64,000 nucleotides of DNA, taken from NCBI RefSeq assembly GCF_024679095.1, contig NC_066529.1, positions 4,394,866 through 4,458,865 on the forward strand. Reading direction: 5' to 3'. Shown piece after piece: positions 10,860-22,720 of the stretch. This DNA comes from Eriocheir sinensis (taxonomy: Eukaryota > Arthropoda > Malacostraca > Decapoda > Varunidae). The number at the start of each line of letters is the position of its first letter. The first letter of the stretch is position 1. The notes below the pieces were generated by a model, which searched no databases, was not told the DNA's origin, and saw only the letters and a program-made list of their open reading frames with translations. The position numbers and the translations under genes were made by a program.

Positions 10860-11110
10860 TCCTCTTTCTTCTCCTCCTCCTCCTCTTTTCGTTTCTTTTC
10901 TGTCTTAATCTTATCCTTCTCTATTTTCCTCATCTGCTTCCTCCTCCTCCTTTTTCTCCTTCTCCTCCTCTTTCGTTTCTTTCTTGTTTTCATTTTATGC
11001 TTCCCTGTTTTCCTCATCTGCTTCTTCCTTCTCCTCTCTCTCCTCCTTCTCCTCCTCTTTCGTTTCCTTTTGTCTTCATTTTATGCTTCACTTTCCTCTT
11101 CTTTCTTCTT
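10860..11110. repeat. Three tandem copies of a ~90-bp pyrimidine unit
   Basis: The words 'cctcctctttcgtttctttc', 'cattttatgcttc' and 'cctcatctgcttc' recur at about 90-bp spacing. The 191-codon frame over the area is compositional. Confidence 0.65.
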
Positions 11111-11198
11111 GATCCTCTTTGTCATCTCATTGCAAGATCTTCACTTTCTTTCACTTCTCATTTTACTCTCTCTTCTTCTTTGACTCTCCTCCGAATAG

Positions 11199-11201
<3 letters not shown>

Positions 11202-11265
<64 letters not shown>

Positions 11266-11271
11266 CATTTT

Positions 11272-11310
<39 letters not shown>
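11202..11310. repeat. (AG)n and (AC)n microsatellites
   Basis: (AG)30 at 11202-11262 and (AC)18 at 11274-11310 are separated by about 12 bases. Confidence 0.97.
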
Positions 11311-11313
<3 letters not shown>

Positions 11314-11450
11314 TGTAAGTCCGGGCGGAAATTAAGCTTTTCCTTCTTTTATTACGTTTGTATTTACTTTATTGTTCTTTGCCGGTGCCTCTGTCTGTGT
11401 GTCTGTCTGTCCGTCTGTCTGTCCCTGTTTGCACTTATATTTTTATCTGT

Positions 11451-11503
<53 letters not shown>

Positions 11504-11655
11504 TTTTGTGTTTGTCCCTTCATCAATATATACGTAAACATTGTGTCTTTCTTTCTCTTATCTGATTTTTCTTATTGTTTTATTTTGATTTACTCCATAT
11601 TTTGCATTTTCTACTTTCTACCTGTTTTGCTTATTCTTCCTTCACACTTCCATAT
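11311..11655. other. T-rich DNA with GTCT and GT runs
   Basis: Short TGTC runs lie near 11392-11425 and (GT)23 at 11456-11502. The rest is T-rich with no gene signal. Confidence 0.7.
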
Positions 11656-11659
11656 TTCT

Positions 11660-12690
11660 CCCCTTCCTCACGATCTTTCCCTCACTACCTGTTCGCTTCT
11701 TGTTTCTTTCTCCAGTATACCTTCACCATCACAAACTCTCTTCCATCCCTCTTCTCCTTTTTTCCTTCTCCACATGTGCACCAATATCCCCTTCTTTTAC
11801 TTCTACTCCAGTTTATTCCTACCTTTTCTTTTCCTCCCTTTTTTGTTTCCATTTTTTCATGCATTCTCCTGTTCTTCGTATTCCATCAACGTTCTTTGTT
11901 CCCCACTTCCACTTTCTATTTATATTCCGTTTTCCCTTTGCTTTCTCCACATTCTCCTTATCTAGGTATTCTGCAAGCCTCCCTTTCTCTTCGTTTTCTC
12001 TGTTTCCCTTTTTTGTTTCGTTCTCTCCTTCTCCCTTCTTTCTCTTCCACCAGGGTTTGTGTCCTTACCCCACTTCCTGTTATTCCCATTCGTCTTCTCT
12101 TTCTATTCTTTTTTTTTCCTTTTTTCCCCCTCCTTTTTATTTTTTTCCTTCTCTCTTTTCTTCCCCACTTTCATTTTCTGTTTATATCCCCATTTTTCCT
12201 TTTTCCTTTCCATTTTTATTTTCCTTTCTCCATTCTCCTTTTCTACGTATTCTACAAGCCTCTCTTCCTCTCCACTTCCTGATGCTCCCTCTTCTTTTTC
12301 ATTCCCTCCTTCTCCCTCTTCCTTCTTCCTCTTTAACCTGCGTGTGTGTCCTTCCCCCAGTTCCTGTTATTCCCATTTGTCTTCTATTTCAATTTCCTTT
12401 CTTTCCTTTTTCCTTTTATTCTTTTTTTCCTTCTCCTTTCTTCCCCACTTTCGAATTCTATCTGTATCCTCTTTTTTCCTTTATCCTCTCCTCTTTCTTT
12501 CTCCCTTCTCTCCCTTCTCCATTTCCACGCCTCCGTTCCTCCCAGCCTCCTCTTTTTCCCTCTCCTTTTTCATTCCCTGCTCCTCCCTTCTCTTCTTCCT
12601 CTTCCTCCATCTTATGTGTCCTTCTCCACTTCCTGTTCTCCCCATTTCGTCTCCTCGGTACTCCTTCCCACTCCCTCCCACTCCCTTGCT
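11660..12690. repeat. Satellite-like array of ~280-bp pyrimidine-rich units
   Basis: Landmark words recur at about 270-290 bp. 'acttcctgttattcccat' lies near 12071, 'agttcctgttattcccat' near 12359, and a diverged form near 12628. The pair 'gtattctgcaagcctc' and 'gtattctacaagcctc' lies near 11968 and 12249. Three to four units are visible. Frames of 235-360 residues in two phases come from the repeat. Confidence 0.75.
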
Positions 12691-12912
12691 CCCTCCCTCC
12701 CCACTACCTGTGTGTTTCGCTCGCCTGGAAAACGCGTCTCCCTACTACACAAATCTTCCCTCAGGCCAAATTTTCCGCTTGAATTAATACTTTTGTTTGA
12801 TATTTGCCTTCCCCCCCTTTCCTCTTTCTCTCTCTCCCACTGTTCTTTTCAGTTTCCGTGTATTTTTCCCATTGTTTGCCCACTCTCTGTCGCACACAAA
12901 CACAAAAGCTTA

Positions 12913-12976
<64 letters not shown>

Positions 12977-13031
12977 GACTAAAGCAGGAAATATATGCTT
13001 GCCCAATCTTGATTTTGCATGTGGAAGCTTT

Positions 13032-13095
<64 letters not shown>

Positions 13096-13100
13096 AGGGG
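12691..13100. repeat. Mixed DNA with (AC)n and (GA)n tracts
   Basis: (AC)29 at 12916-12973 and (GA)27 at 13035-13089 lie in unremarkable sequence. Confidence 0.9.
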
Positions 13101-13734
13101 AATCGAGTCTTTTTAGCGTCCAATAAAGAAAGTTTTTGATTGTGTCTATTTTGGACGAGTCTCCCCTTCCACGGCGAAGAAGGAGTGTGGGTGGCGAGAA
13201 TAATGACGATAAACAAACATGAGGACCAAAGTTTCTGAGTCAGGGGCTGCGGCGGAGAAAGGAGAAGGGAGGGAGAGGGAGAGGGACAGAAAGATATACG
13301 GAAAACAGGAAGTATGAGAAGCGTAAACGGAGGCAAAAAGAGGTGTTGTAGCTAATGGAAAGGAGTGGAAGGAAGGAAAAGGAATAATAGGAGTAGGTAG
13401 ACATAAAAGACAGGAGGAGGGCATGATAAGACAGGGGCATTATACAAGACACGCAGTAAGAAAACAGAAAACATATAAGAGGAGGGAAGACAACGAAAAA
13501 GTAGACGATAGTTAAGAGGAAAGCCATGGAAAACTTAATTGGGGTAGATTCACGTGTTCCTACATACCAGAGGAGATCGGCAGGAGGGAGGAAGACAGGT
13601 TGATAGGCAGATGAAATAAGAGAGGAAGCGGTAGCGAATGGATGGGGCTCAGGCTGCGAGAGTGGGTGGGTGATTGCCAGAGGTGTTATTCAGGAGTTGT
13701 GTAGATAGACAGAAGAGGGAGATAGAGGAACAGG
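13101..13734. repeat. Purine-rich low-complexity DNA
   Basis: G/A-dominated + strand with GGAGGG and GGAAGG words. No gene signal. Confidence 0.7.
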
Positions 13735-14040
13735 AAGTACGTAGAGAAGTAGGCAAGGAGTGTGTACCAGGGCAGTGACAGAGTGAATAGCAGTGAAAAG
13801 GAGAAATATGTAGTTGCAGGAAAAGCTTAGGAAGTAGTAGACTTAGACTGTGGGGTAAAGGAAGGCAAGGAGTAGCAGGGAGTTTGTACAGGGAAAGTGA
13901 GAGGAAGGAGTAGGCACGGAATGAATGGTAGAGGAAAGCAGGGAGTGACAAGGAGTGTGTACCGGGTAAGTGACAGCAGTGAAAATGAGTAGTAGGTAGA
14001 AGCAGTAGAGTCTTGGGTAGTAGCAGGCACAGCAGGACCG
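13735..14040. repeat. Diverged purine-rich minisatellite (~100-bp unit, about three copies)
   Basis: 'caaggagtgtgtacc' lies near 13757 and 13950, with a diverged relative near 13865. 'agcagtgaaaa' follows in the first and third. The minus-strand 151-codon frame here is compositional. Confidence 0.6.
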
Positions 14041-14170
14041 GCAGGGAGCGGCAGGGGGCGTGTATCGGGAGCGTCAATAACATTACCTTCACCCATTCCG
14101 TCACCGCCGCCTCCCCACACCTGCGGCGGCGCGGACGAGGCGGGGAGCCGAGAGGGGAGACGAATAATCG
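14041..14170. other. CpG-rich unique island
   Basis: Contains 'cctgcggcggcgcggacg' and similar CpG-dense words, in contrast with its flanks. No supported frame or splice pair. Confidence 0.35.
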
Positions 14171-14771
14171 AATTTATTCCTCAATAGTCCTGGAATAAAT
14201 TGAGTTTCCCTTCCTCAGTCCGCACTTGAGGAGGAGGAGGAGGAGGAGGAGGAGTAAGAGGAGGAGGAGCAAGACGAGGAGATGGAGGAGGAAGAGGAAG
14301 CTGTTGAGGAGAAGAATGAGGAAGAGGAGAGCGAAGTATGAAGAGAAAAAAGGCACTTGGAAGATAAAAGAAATGAAGTCAAGGCAAGGAAAACAAAGTA
14401 CTACACCGCGAAAGGAAGCAAACCCAATCATGATCCGTACCTCAAGAAATACCTAGTGATTCGTCTTTATTAGGAGAGTACTTGTTTTTTATTTTATTTT
14501 GAAGGGGAGGGGGATGAGAATACTATACGAGGAGAAAATAAAAATAATTTATAGAGAGAAGCCATTTTCCGTCACCACGTGGACAGAAATTGATATTGAT
14601 AGGGGAATGAAAGAGGAAAAGGAGAAATAGGAAAGGGAGTAGGTGTTGGCGAGAGGGACAAATGAATGACACATAAATAAGAAAGACGGGAAACAGGAAA
14701 CGATTAAAGAAAGGAGAAGGAAAAGAGAGAAGTAATAATCGATCAGCAGTAAAGATGTTAAAAAAAAGAAT

Positions 14772-14832
<61 letters not shown>

Positions 14833-15270
14833 CCGAGCAAACCCTGATGATTGACAAGAAAACATTAGAGGGAAGCCTTGTCTGCCGGCCATTTGGTTAT
14901 ATCGGATTAGCTCAGCGGCAGAGGGGCGAGGGAGAGGGAGAGAGAGAGGGCCGAGGTAGGGAGGCGAGGGAGAGGCAGAGAGAGGAGCGAGGTAGGGAGG
15001 CACGCTGATTGATAGATAATGGGCCGAAATAGAATAGAAAAATAGACGTGTGTAGCATTTTTTTGTGAGTAGAATAATGGTGTTAATAGAAAAATATATG
15101 AGGGATGGAAATATGATAGAAAAAAGTTGGATATTATAGTAGAATTGATTTTGTGTTCCATTTTGTTTTGTGGAAAGTGTGTTATTGAAGAGAGTAGTGA
15201 GGTATATATGGAAAGGGAAGTAGAGAGCTGTCGTATTGGGTAGTTAGTGTTAGTGATGAGAAGAAGAAAC
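14171..15270. repeat. Purine-rich DNA with GGA and GA tracts
   Basis: (GGA)n lies at 14227-14290 and (GA)27 at 14775-14829, with GAGAGG-type repeats at 14925-15000. A short stretch at 14908-14928 resembles a tRNA A box but has no B box. No gene is supported. Confidence 0.75.
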
Positions 15271-15271
15271 C

Positions 15272-15274
<3 letters not shown>

Positions 15275-15303
<29 letters not shown>

Positions 15304-15644
15304 GTTTTACGTTGTTCTTCAGGGGCAGTGGGGGGATGGGGCCTGATGGTCTTCCAGGTGGGGGTGGGGGCCTGATGGTGGCCCCAGCCGTTCTGGCCGG
15401 CGCAGAGTGTTTATAGTAGCGCCATCTTTCATTTGGCTCTGCCTGCCCCCCTCGAACTCGTTCTTGATCTGCTTGACGGCTTCCTAGAGTCCGTGGATGG
15501 GGTCTCAGGACAGCATTGGGGGTTTTTTTAAGCCACACTCGGTGACTGAAAAATCCGAGTGGTAGCGTGGGGATTCGAACCCGCGTCGTCCATCACGCGG
15601 TGAATGTGAGCCCAGTACGCTACCACCTACGCCACCGCCTACCC
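15275..15644 (-). mobile_element. tRNA-derived SINE (minus strand)
   Basis: On the minus strand the element starts near 15644. An A-box-like TGGCGTAGGTGG (15633-15622) is one base off the TRGCNNAGYNGG consensus. An exact RNA polymerase III B box GGTTCGAATCC lies at 15581-15571. A tRNA-unrelated body of about 270 bp follows and ends in an A-rich tail, seen on + as T29 at 15275-15303. Promoter boxes, body and poly(A) tail in this order define a SINE. No clean target-site duplication was recognised. Confidence 0.75.
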
Positions 15645-15861
15645 TTATAATAGCAGAAGAGAAGATGTATTTAGAGAACTTAGGAGGAAAAATGTGTTCA
15701 ATATGCAACACTACATCTTACAATACAGCACAAAAACTCAAAAGGGATTACAATATCAGAAAAAAAGGTGTAAATATGACGAGACTGTAAAAAAGAAAAT
15801 AACAGAAAGAAAGCCATAGTATCGTAGTAAAAAGTAGACGTGTATTGTATGTTTAGAATGT
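15645..15861. other. A/T-rich unique DNA
   Basis: Nothing recognisable; A-rich and without an open frame of interest. Confidence 0.5.
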
Positions 15862-15999
15862 ATCAAGGCACCTCTCCACCCGAAATTGACCTCTCTTTTG
15901 GATACTCTTTACTTTTATCTTTTATGGGAGTGGCGAGTAGCGGGCTTTTTTTTTGTACTCTTTTTATTGCCCTTGAGCCGTGTCCTTTCATGTAAAAAG
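15862..15999 (-). repeat. Dispersed repeat DR, full copy (minus)
   Basis: One of at least four near-full copies (also 20591, 34740 and 53191) of a ~140-bp element. Read on its own + orientation it runs: T-rich edge, CAAAGGACACGGCTCAAGGGC, A-rich middle, 'agcccgctactcgccgctcc', then GTCAATTTCGG and GGAGAGGTGT. It has no coding capacity and no RNA polymerase III boxes that I can see. It is probably a small non-autonomous mobile element or a retroelement end. Confidence 0.8.
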
Positions 16000-16275
16000 A
16001 AAAAAAAGAAAATATGTGACCCCAAAAGTAGAAACTATAACAAAACATGAAAGAAGTAGAAAATATTTAAATTCCTAGAAAAAAAAGTAACATTATTTGA
16101 TAAGGAAGGAAGGAAGAAGAAGCGAAGAATGGCAGGATGCATAAAAACAAATGACCTGCGACATTATAGATCAAATAATAATGATATAAGGAGTTTATAG
16201 TTATTGAGACAAACTGAGATAAAAAAATATATAAGAGGATGCGTTTGGGATGCTACAAAGGAAATAAGCATATGT
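16000..16275. other. A-rich unique DNA
   Basis: A-rich sequence without repeats of note or coding signal. Confidence 0.5.
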
Positions 16276-16284
16276 ATAGTAGTG

Positions 16285-16325
<41 letters not shown>

Positions 16326-16370
16326 AGTAGTAGTAGTAGGAGGAGGAGGAGGAGCAGTAGTAGTAATAGG
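16276..16370. repeat. (AGT)n/(GGA)n trinucleotide tract
   Basis: TAG/GTA trinucleotides with GTG interruptions (16276-16339) pass into GGA and back to TAG units. Confidence 0.9.
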
Positions 16371-16379
16371 AACAGTAAA

Positions 16380-16640
16380 ATCATCATCATTTCCACTAAT
16401 AAGGCAAACGGGCGCAAGACGGGGCGGTCACTCTGGCAGGTTATGACGGGGACTTCACTTCCTGCGACTCGTCCATCGGCCTCGGGATTTACGGCCTTCA
16501 TTAGCCACTCCCATTTTTTCCGAGCAATTTCCAAATTCATCACGTCGTCGCATTATCTCCCCGCTCCTCCCCACGCCTCCCCGCCGCGCCACCCACGCCG
16601 GGGAGGACGGGGAGAGGCGGCATAGGAGAAGGCTTCCTCA
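16380..16640. other. Unique CpG-containing island
   Basis: Complex sequence with 'ggccttcattagccactcc' and CpG-rich flanks (GACGGGGCGG, CCGCCGCGCC). The frame through it is interrupted by low-complexity repeats on the left. Candidate regulatory or conserved DNA, by texture only. Confidence 0.3.
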
Positions 16641-16698
16641 GATATCCCATCCCATTATCAACTGATTGAATGGGAAGCTAATGATCCATGGAAGAACG

Positions 16699-16827
16699 AA
16701 AGAGAAAGAGGAGGAGGAGGAGGAGGAGGAGGAGGAGGAGGTGGAGGAGGAGTATGTAGATGAATGTGCTTGAGGCTATTGAAAATTGATGGGTCCTGGA
16801 GTGAAATGGGCCATCTTGCTTTTATGT

Positions 16828-16890
<63 letters not shown>
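16699..16890. repeat. (GGA)n and (GA)n tracts
   Basis: (GGA)n at 16708-16752 and (GA)30 at 16831-16890, separated by about 78 unique bases. Confidence 0.95.
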
Positions 16891-16894
<4 letters not shown>

Positions 16895-17172
16895 ACATAC
16901 ACACAAAAAAGACGCATATTACATTTCTGAAACGAAGCTCACAAAAAATATAGGCACTGATCAAGAAAGAAACCTATCAGTGAAAAATAGTGAACCTAAA
17001 AAGAGTCGTAACATTATCAATATGAATGAGTCTTTGGGTAGAAAAAGTAAAGTGAAAGAACAACTGATTGATCACATTGTTTTTAGCGGTCATTGAATAG
17101 AACACGGCGTGAAAAAAGGCCAGTAAATATGAGCCAACCTTTTCAATGAACGTACATAGATTGCTTCCTGTT

Positions 17173-17226
<54 letters not shown>

Positions 17227-17309
17227 GAAACCACCACCGCTACAAAAGGTACTCTAAAAATGAACTTATTATAATCACCGAACAAAAGAAGAAGCAGGTA
17301 GCAGGTAGA
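16891..17309. other. Unique DNA with an (AC)n tract
   Basis: A-rich unique sequence with (AC)25 at 17174-17224. No gene signal. Confidence 0.6.
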
Positions 17310-17762
17310 TGCGTGCGATTTTATTTATATTTGTTTCGCGCTTGGTTTATCCCCGGCCGTAAAAATAAAGTAAAAAGTGTCATATTACTCTTTCATTTTG
17401 TGGAGATGCACGAAGAAAGAAAAATCAGACCCTGTGGAAGTGCGAGAATTGTCAAAGGAAGGAAAATGAAATGGCACACACGCGTTACTGGAAGAGACAT
17501 AAGGAGTACGCGGGCCATAAAAGAAAAGGAAAAAAAGTGCTATATTCAGGAGCAGAAAGTAGCGGGCTTTTTTATTAATGTTTCCTTTTTTTGTGACCTT
17601 GTGTTGTCTCCTTTGCTTTAAAAAAAATATTATTCTTTCATTTTGTGATCAAACACACACGAAGAAAAAAAAAATAGACATACTGCAGAAGTGGGAGAAA
17701 TATCAGAGAAAGGGAAATGAAGTTGTACTACCGCGCTATGAGAAGAGACATCAGGAGTACGA
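17310..17762. repeat. Diverged tandem duplication of a ~240-bp unit
   Basis: Copy 1 (about 17310-17520) and copy 2 (about 17555-17762) share 'ctttcattttgtg', a CACGAAGAAA word, a GAAGTG..AGAA..TCA word and the closing 'aggagtacg'. Both carry a DR-like stretch on the left; copy 2's is clear (17547-17628). Confidence 0.6.
17547..17628 (-). repeat. Dispersed repeat DR, partial copy (minus)
   Basis: Holds the core 'agtagcgggcttttttatta' and the TTGTCTCCTTTG end in minus orientation, but lacks the GTCAATTTCGG part. Confidence 0.7.
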
Positions 17763-17764
17763 TA

Positions 17765-17973
17765 CACGGCTGTGGAGTCGGATAAAAAAAAATCAACTCC
17801 ATCTCCGACTCCAGGAAAATTTAATGCTGCGAATCCGACTCCCAACTTCCGACTCCGACTCCACCCCTCTCCCCCTCCTCCTTCCTCTACAGCACACAAA
17901 ATATCACACTTATCATAAAGGAGCTGGAGTCGGAAATATTTTTACCGACTCCGACTTCGACTCTACACCCCTG
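17765..17973. mobile_element. Candidate TIR (MITE-like) element, possibly hAT type
   Basis: The left end (CACGGCTGTGGAGTCGG) and right end (reverse complement CAGGGGTGTAGAGTC) form imperfect terminal inverted repeats. Further GGAGTCGG/CCGACTCC copies lie inside, one pair forming a perfect 8-bp stem around an AT loop near 17930-17957. The flanks GTACGATA (17757-17764) and GTACGTGG (17974-17981) match at the first five of eight bases, a possible decayed 8-bp target duplication. About 209 bp, non-coding. Confidence 0.5.
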
Positions 17974-18834
<861 letters not shown>

Positions 18835-19215
18835 ATTGCTCTCCATGGTGCCGTTATTAGAGTGAGACTGGGGCCCATGGTTCGAATCACAGCCTAGACT
18901 ACCGGCGTGGAGTTCACCCAGCTGCTCATCCTCCATTTCGGTCTGGTCGATAAATGGGTACCTGTGGAAACCTGGAGAAGGTTAACTGTGGTACCACGGA
19001 TGTCATACCTGCCCCATGTCCCAGGGTAATGGTTCACCTTCAGCTGGCTCAAGGCTCAGTGCGACGGAGATGAGCACTGTGGCCACGAGCACGGTATGAT
19101 GTGTTCACCCAACTTTTATTTTACCCCTACTGCAGTCAGCCTTCTGATGGCTGTGCAAAAACCCGGGGTTGTTAGAAAAAGACCAATTTGGATTTGCCCC
19201 TCATTATATAACGTA
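18835..19215 (+). mobile_element. tRNA-derived SINE (plus strand)
   Basis: A tRNA-like head has a degenerate A box (about 18846-18864) and a near-consensus B box, GGTTCGAATCAC (18879-18890). The body includes 'gataaatgggtacctg' and a long tRNA-unrelated part. The 3' end runs into an AT-rich TAAATAAATAA tail and then the (TAA)n tract at 19252. Promoter box, body and simple tail order fit a SINE. It is unlike the 15.3-kb SINE in sequence and belongs to a different family. Confidence 0.65.
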
Positions 19216-19251
19216 GAACAGAATGAACAATAAATAAATAATAGTCATTTT

Positions 19252-19252
19252 G

Positions 19253-19316
<64 letters not shown>

Positions 19317-19330
19317 TAATAATAATAATT

Positions 19331-19405
<75 letters not shown>

Positions 19406-19419
19406 GTAATAATAATAAT
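19252..19419. repeat. (TAA)n microsatellite
   Basis: About 55 TAA units with few interruptions (CAA, TTT, TAG). It lies at the 3' side of the SINE and may derive from its tail. Confidence 0.97.
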
Positions 19420-19585
19420 GAAAATAGTAATGCTTAGGCCTAATGACGCACTTAGTTCAGTGGTAAATAATATTTCGTATAGTTGTGTTTAAGTATGAAT
19501 AAAAATTGTAAGCCGTAATCTTTATTAGTATATATTTCCACGTTATGATGAAGCATTGCATTTACCATGATATTTTATGAAGGTA

Positions 19586-19630
<45 letters not shown>

Positions 19631-20152
19631 TTCCCTTTCTACTTCCCATATGATCACCCCTTCCTCTATCTCCCCCTCCTCCCCTCATTGCCGCCGCTGC
19701 CCTTCCTCCACTAATTAAAGCCACAAGCCACACTAATTATACTCCCTATTAATTAGCGCCCACTGATTAACATTCTCGGCCAGCTACTCGCACGGCACAA
19801 GACGGACAGGCGTGCTGCGAGGGATCACTGTTCATCTGTTGTTCGCCTGTTTGTTAGCCTGTCACTCCTGCTAACTCTTTGTCTTTTAAGCATTCACACC
19901 TTTGCTATATTTTTACCTTACGTTTCCCATATTCTCAAAAACATAGGCTTGTCTTCTCCTCTCTTACTTTTATTTGTTCGGATCCTTGTGTAATTTACTT
20001 TCTCCCTTTTTCTTTAACCTTCCTACTCATCTTATTTTATATTTAACTTTTAATCTTTGTTTTATTCTTCTCTCCATCGTGTGACTATCCTTCCATAACC
20101 TGTTTTCCACCTTTTCTTATCTCTCTTCTTTTCCTCTCGCACTTTGTCTCTC
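19420..20152. other. Unique DNA, a CT tract and an ATTA-rich island
   Basis: (CT)19 at 19590-19628. About 19700-19820 contains repeated TAATTA/ATTAG cores ('actaattaaagcc', 'tattaattagcgccc') within CpG-containing sequence. The rest is T-rich. No gene signal. Confidence 0.5.
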
Positions 20153-20322
20153 CCTCCTCCTCCTCCTCCTCCTCCTCCTCCTCCTCCTCCTCCTCCTCCT
20201 CCTCCTCCTCCTCCTCTTGCACCCACTCGTCACCTCTCTCAGCCGCCGCGGTGAAAGCAGGACAAACAGACTCTTTAACAATTTATACTACGACAACACC
20301 AGGACCACTCAGCCTGTTGCTC

Positions 20323-20393
<71 letters not shown>
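20153..20393. repeat. (TCC)n and (GT)n tracts
   Basis: (TCC)21 at 20153-20217 and (GT)n at 20322-20393 (one early interruption) flank a short unique segment. Confidence 0.97.
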
Positions 20394-20395
<2 letters not shown>

Positions 20396-20590
20396 TTGGG
20401 ATATCTTTCCAAATATGTGTTAGAGATTAGAAAATAGGTGTACTGATAATACATTTTTTTGTACCTATCCGTCATTATAATCACGTACACAGTCATGATC
20501 ACCATCTTCTTCAGCACCATAATCGCCAATCACCGCCACAATCACCATTACCTTCTTTATCCCTTGTATAAACGCGCCCTATACATGTTT

Positions 20591-20735
20591 TATTTTTTAC
20601 AGCAAAGGAGACAGTTCAAGGGCGTAAAAAAATATTAAAAAAAAAAGACCGCTACTTACTGCTCCTGAATAGAATACAGAGGAGTGGCCAAAAAGAGGTC
20701 AATTTCGGGAGGAGAGGTGTCCTGATACACATAAA
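20591..20735 (+). repeat. Dispersed repeat DR, full copy (plus)
   Basis: T-rich edge, 'agcaaaggagacagttcaag', A-rich middle, GCTACTTACTGCTCC, then 'aagaggtcaatttcggga' and GGAGAGGTGT. Same order as the copies at 15862, 34740 and 53191. Confidence 0.85.
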
Positions 20736-21587
20736 CACTTGCTTGGTAAAAAGAAACTTAAAAAAAACCCACAATGGCTACCCGTGTATTATGTTTGCTT
20801 ATGCCTACCAGATTCGTGCTACCTGCCTGCCTATTTACCTTTACCTTTGATCTTGCCTGAGTAACTATATGCAAGTCACTATTTATTTACTCTTTCGTGT
20901 GCCTACCCCAACCTCTGCCCTCATTAATGTTAATACGAATACATTTATGCTTATTTAATTGCATACTTTTTCTTTTTACCTACATATCTCCCTCTTCTTA
21001 TTTACTTATATTTTTAGGCATACTTGCTTATTTACTCACTAACACACCCATTGATCCAAATAATCGTAGTATTCAACCACTGTCCATGCGTACCTATTTT
21101 TTTTGCACACATTTACCTTCCTAAGTGCTTCCTATTTAAATTTCCCTTGTCTGCTATTCCATGCCAACTCTTTCTACCTTTTTACAACACTCGTAGTTTT
21201 TTACCAGTTACGTTACTTACCCAGCTACCTAACTAGTTGACTTATTTAACTTATTTAATTAATCTAACCTATTAATACGTGAAAATCTATCTATCAGTCC
21301 AATTATTTTTTTCCCTATTTATACACTTGTTAATCCAAATATAAGTATACCTTTATTTTTTATACTTTCCTACTTACTTGCTTGCATGTCTGTCTACTTA
21401 CCTTACTACCTACCTACTTATCTATTTACCTACGTGACTTCCTTCCTATTTTCCTACCTTTGTGTGGGTTGGCGTAAAGTGAGGAAGCATGTTACTACTA
21501 ATACACGTGACATGGCATTGTTGGTTTGGCCCTGAAAGAAAGAAAATTAGAGGTATAAATGTGGTGTGCGTGCGTGTGTGCTGATAA

Positions 21588-21589
<2 letters not shown>
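20736..21589. repeat. Cryptically simple YTTAC/TACCT-rich DNA
   Basis: From about 20800 to 21450 the words TTAC, TACCT and CTTATTTAC recur without fixed period. Small frames here are hydrophobic by composition. No gene signal. Confidence 0.55.

Positions 21590-21649
<60 letters not shown>
21590..21649. repeat. (GT)n microsatellite
   Basis: Pure GT tract of about 30 units. Confidence 0.97.
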
Positions 21650-21650
<1 letters not shown>

Positions 21651-21775
21651 TCGCCTGCTTCGTTACATAATTCCGGAGCGTATTATCACGGGCACGGGTC
21701 TCTGTGTTTTGGGTCCCTCGCTGCTATGCTTATTCGGCGCTCTTGTTAGTTTTATGACGGGGAAGTAAATTTGTC
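21650..21775 (+). other. Unique island with a short hydrophobic frame
   Basis: CpG-containing unique sequence. The + frame ends at TAA 21766-21768 and reads SRLLRYIIPERIITGTG then a hydrophobic segment. It has no independent start, because upstream is the GT tract. It shares the 12-mer GCGTATTATCAC with the island at 24541. More likely non-coding. Confidence 0.3.
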
Positions 21776-22647
21776 GCACCTTTATTATCTTTTTTTATTG
21801 GCTTGTGTTTTGTGGGGTTGGTTTAGTGTGAGTGTATGTGTGTATGTATGTATTCGGGTGTTTTGTGTATATGTGTGCGTGCGTGCGTGTTTGAGGGGGA
21901 AGGGGTCACGAGGAAGGAGTGGAGGTTAGGAGGTAGTGAAACGCGACAGTCCCTCACCGTAGAGTTTCACACAAACCACCACCACCATACTATTTTGTAA
22001 ACTTTTTTTTTTTTTTTGCGGCCTCTGTTTTTGAGTGCGTGCCTTAATGACTTAGTCCGTTTAGCTATTTGTTACTTTCACTGTATTCAGAACCTATCCA
22101 TGTCATTAATAATTGATTAACTAGTATTTATGATTTATCTGCGCCCTCCTACCGCAAAAAAACAAATCTTCCGGTCAGTAATTCCAAGTTCCTATCGCTT
22201 AAAACAGTCTACCTATTCAATTGTATATATGTTATGTATCTTCTTGCTGTATATGAACATATTTTTATGCCTGTATCTATCAGCAACTTTAAAAGGAAAA
22301 GAAAAAAAAAGAAATGTTGCACTTCTGATTTTTTTTTTGCTCTCTTATTCTAGTTCTTTTTATATCTATTCTTTTTGTTGTTGATTATAATCCTGCTCCT
22401 CCTCCTTATTCTTCTCTTCGTTCTTTTTTTTTTTTCCCCCCGCCTCCGCTTCCGCCTCCGTCTCTGTCTCCGTCTCCGTCTCCACTTCCTCCTCCACCTC
22501 CTCCTCCTCCTCCTCTTCCTCCTCCTTCTCCTCCTCCTCTCCGCTACATCACGTAAATCACCTCTTCACACCTCATAACTCACCTTGAACACGTGACTGC
22601 ATATGGTGCGAATATTAGGAGCAGATTTACGAACGAACGGGAATTAG

Positions 22648-22720
<73 letters not shown>

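Noticed and set aside
11700..12782. 360-codon open frame on the + strand
   Set aside because: It follows the ~280-bp pyrimidine repeat array; overlapping 235-256-codon frames in other phases are equally open.
14908..14928. tRNA-like A box (TTAGCTCAGCGGCAGAG)
   Set aside because: No B box at the right distance and the sequence runs into GAGAGG repeats, so it is not a tRNA gene; at most a fragment of a decayed SINE.
21559..21768. 70-codon frame with a hydrophobic end
   Set aside because: Its first half is a GT-tract translation; the unique half lacks an own start or splice boundary, so it is kept only as a unique island.
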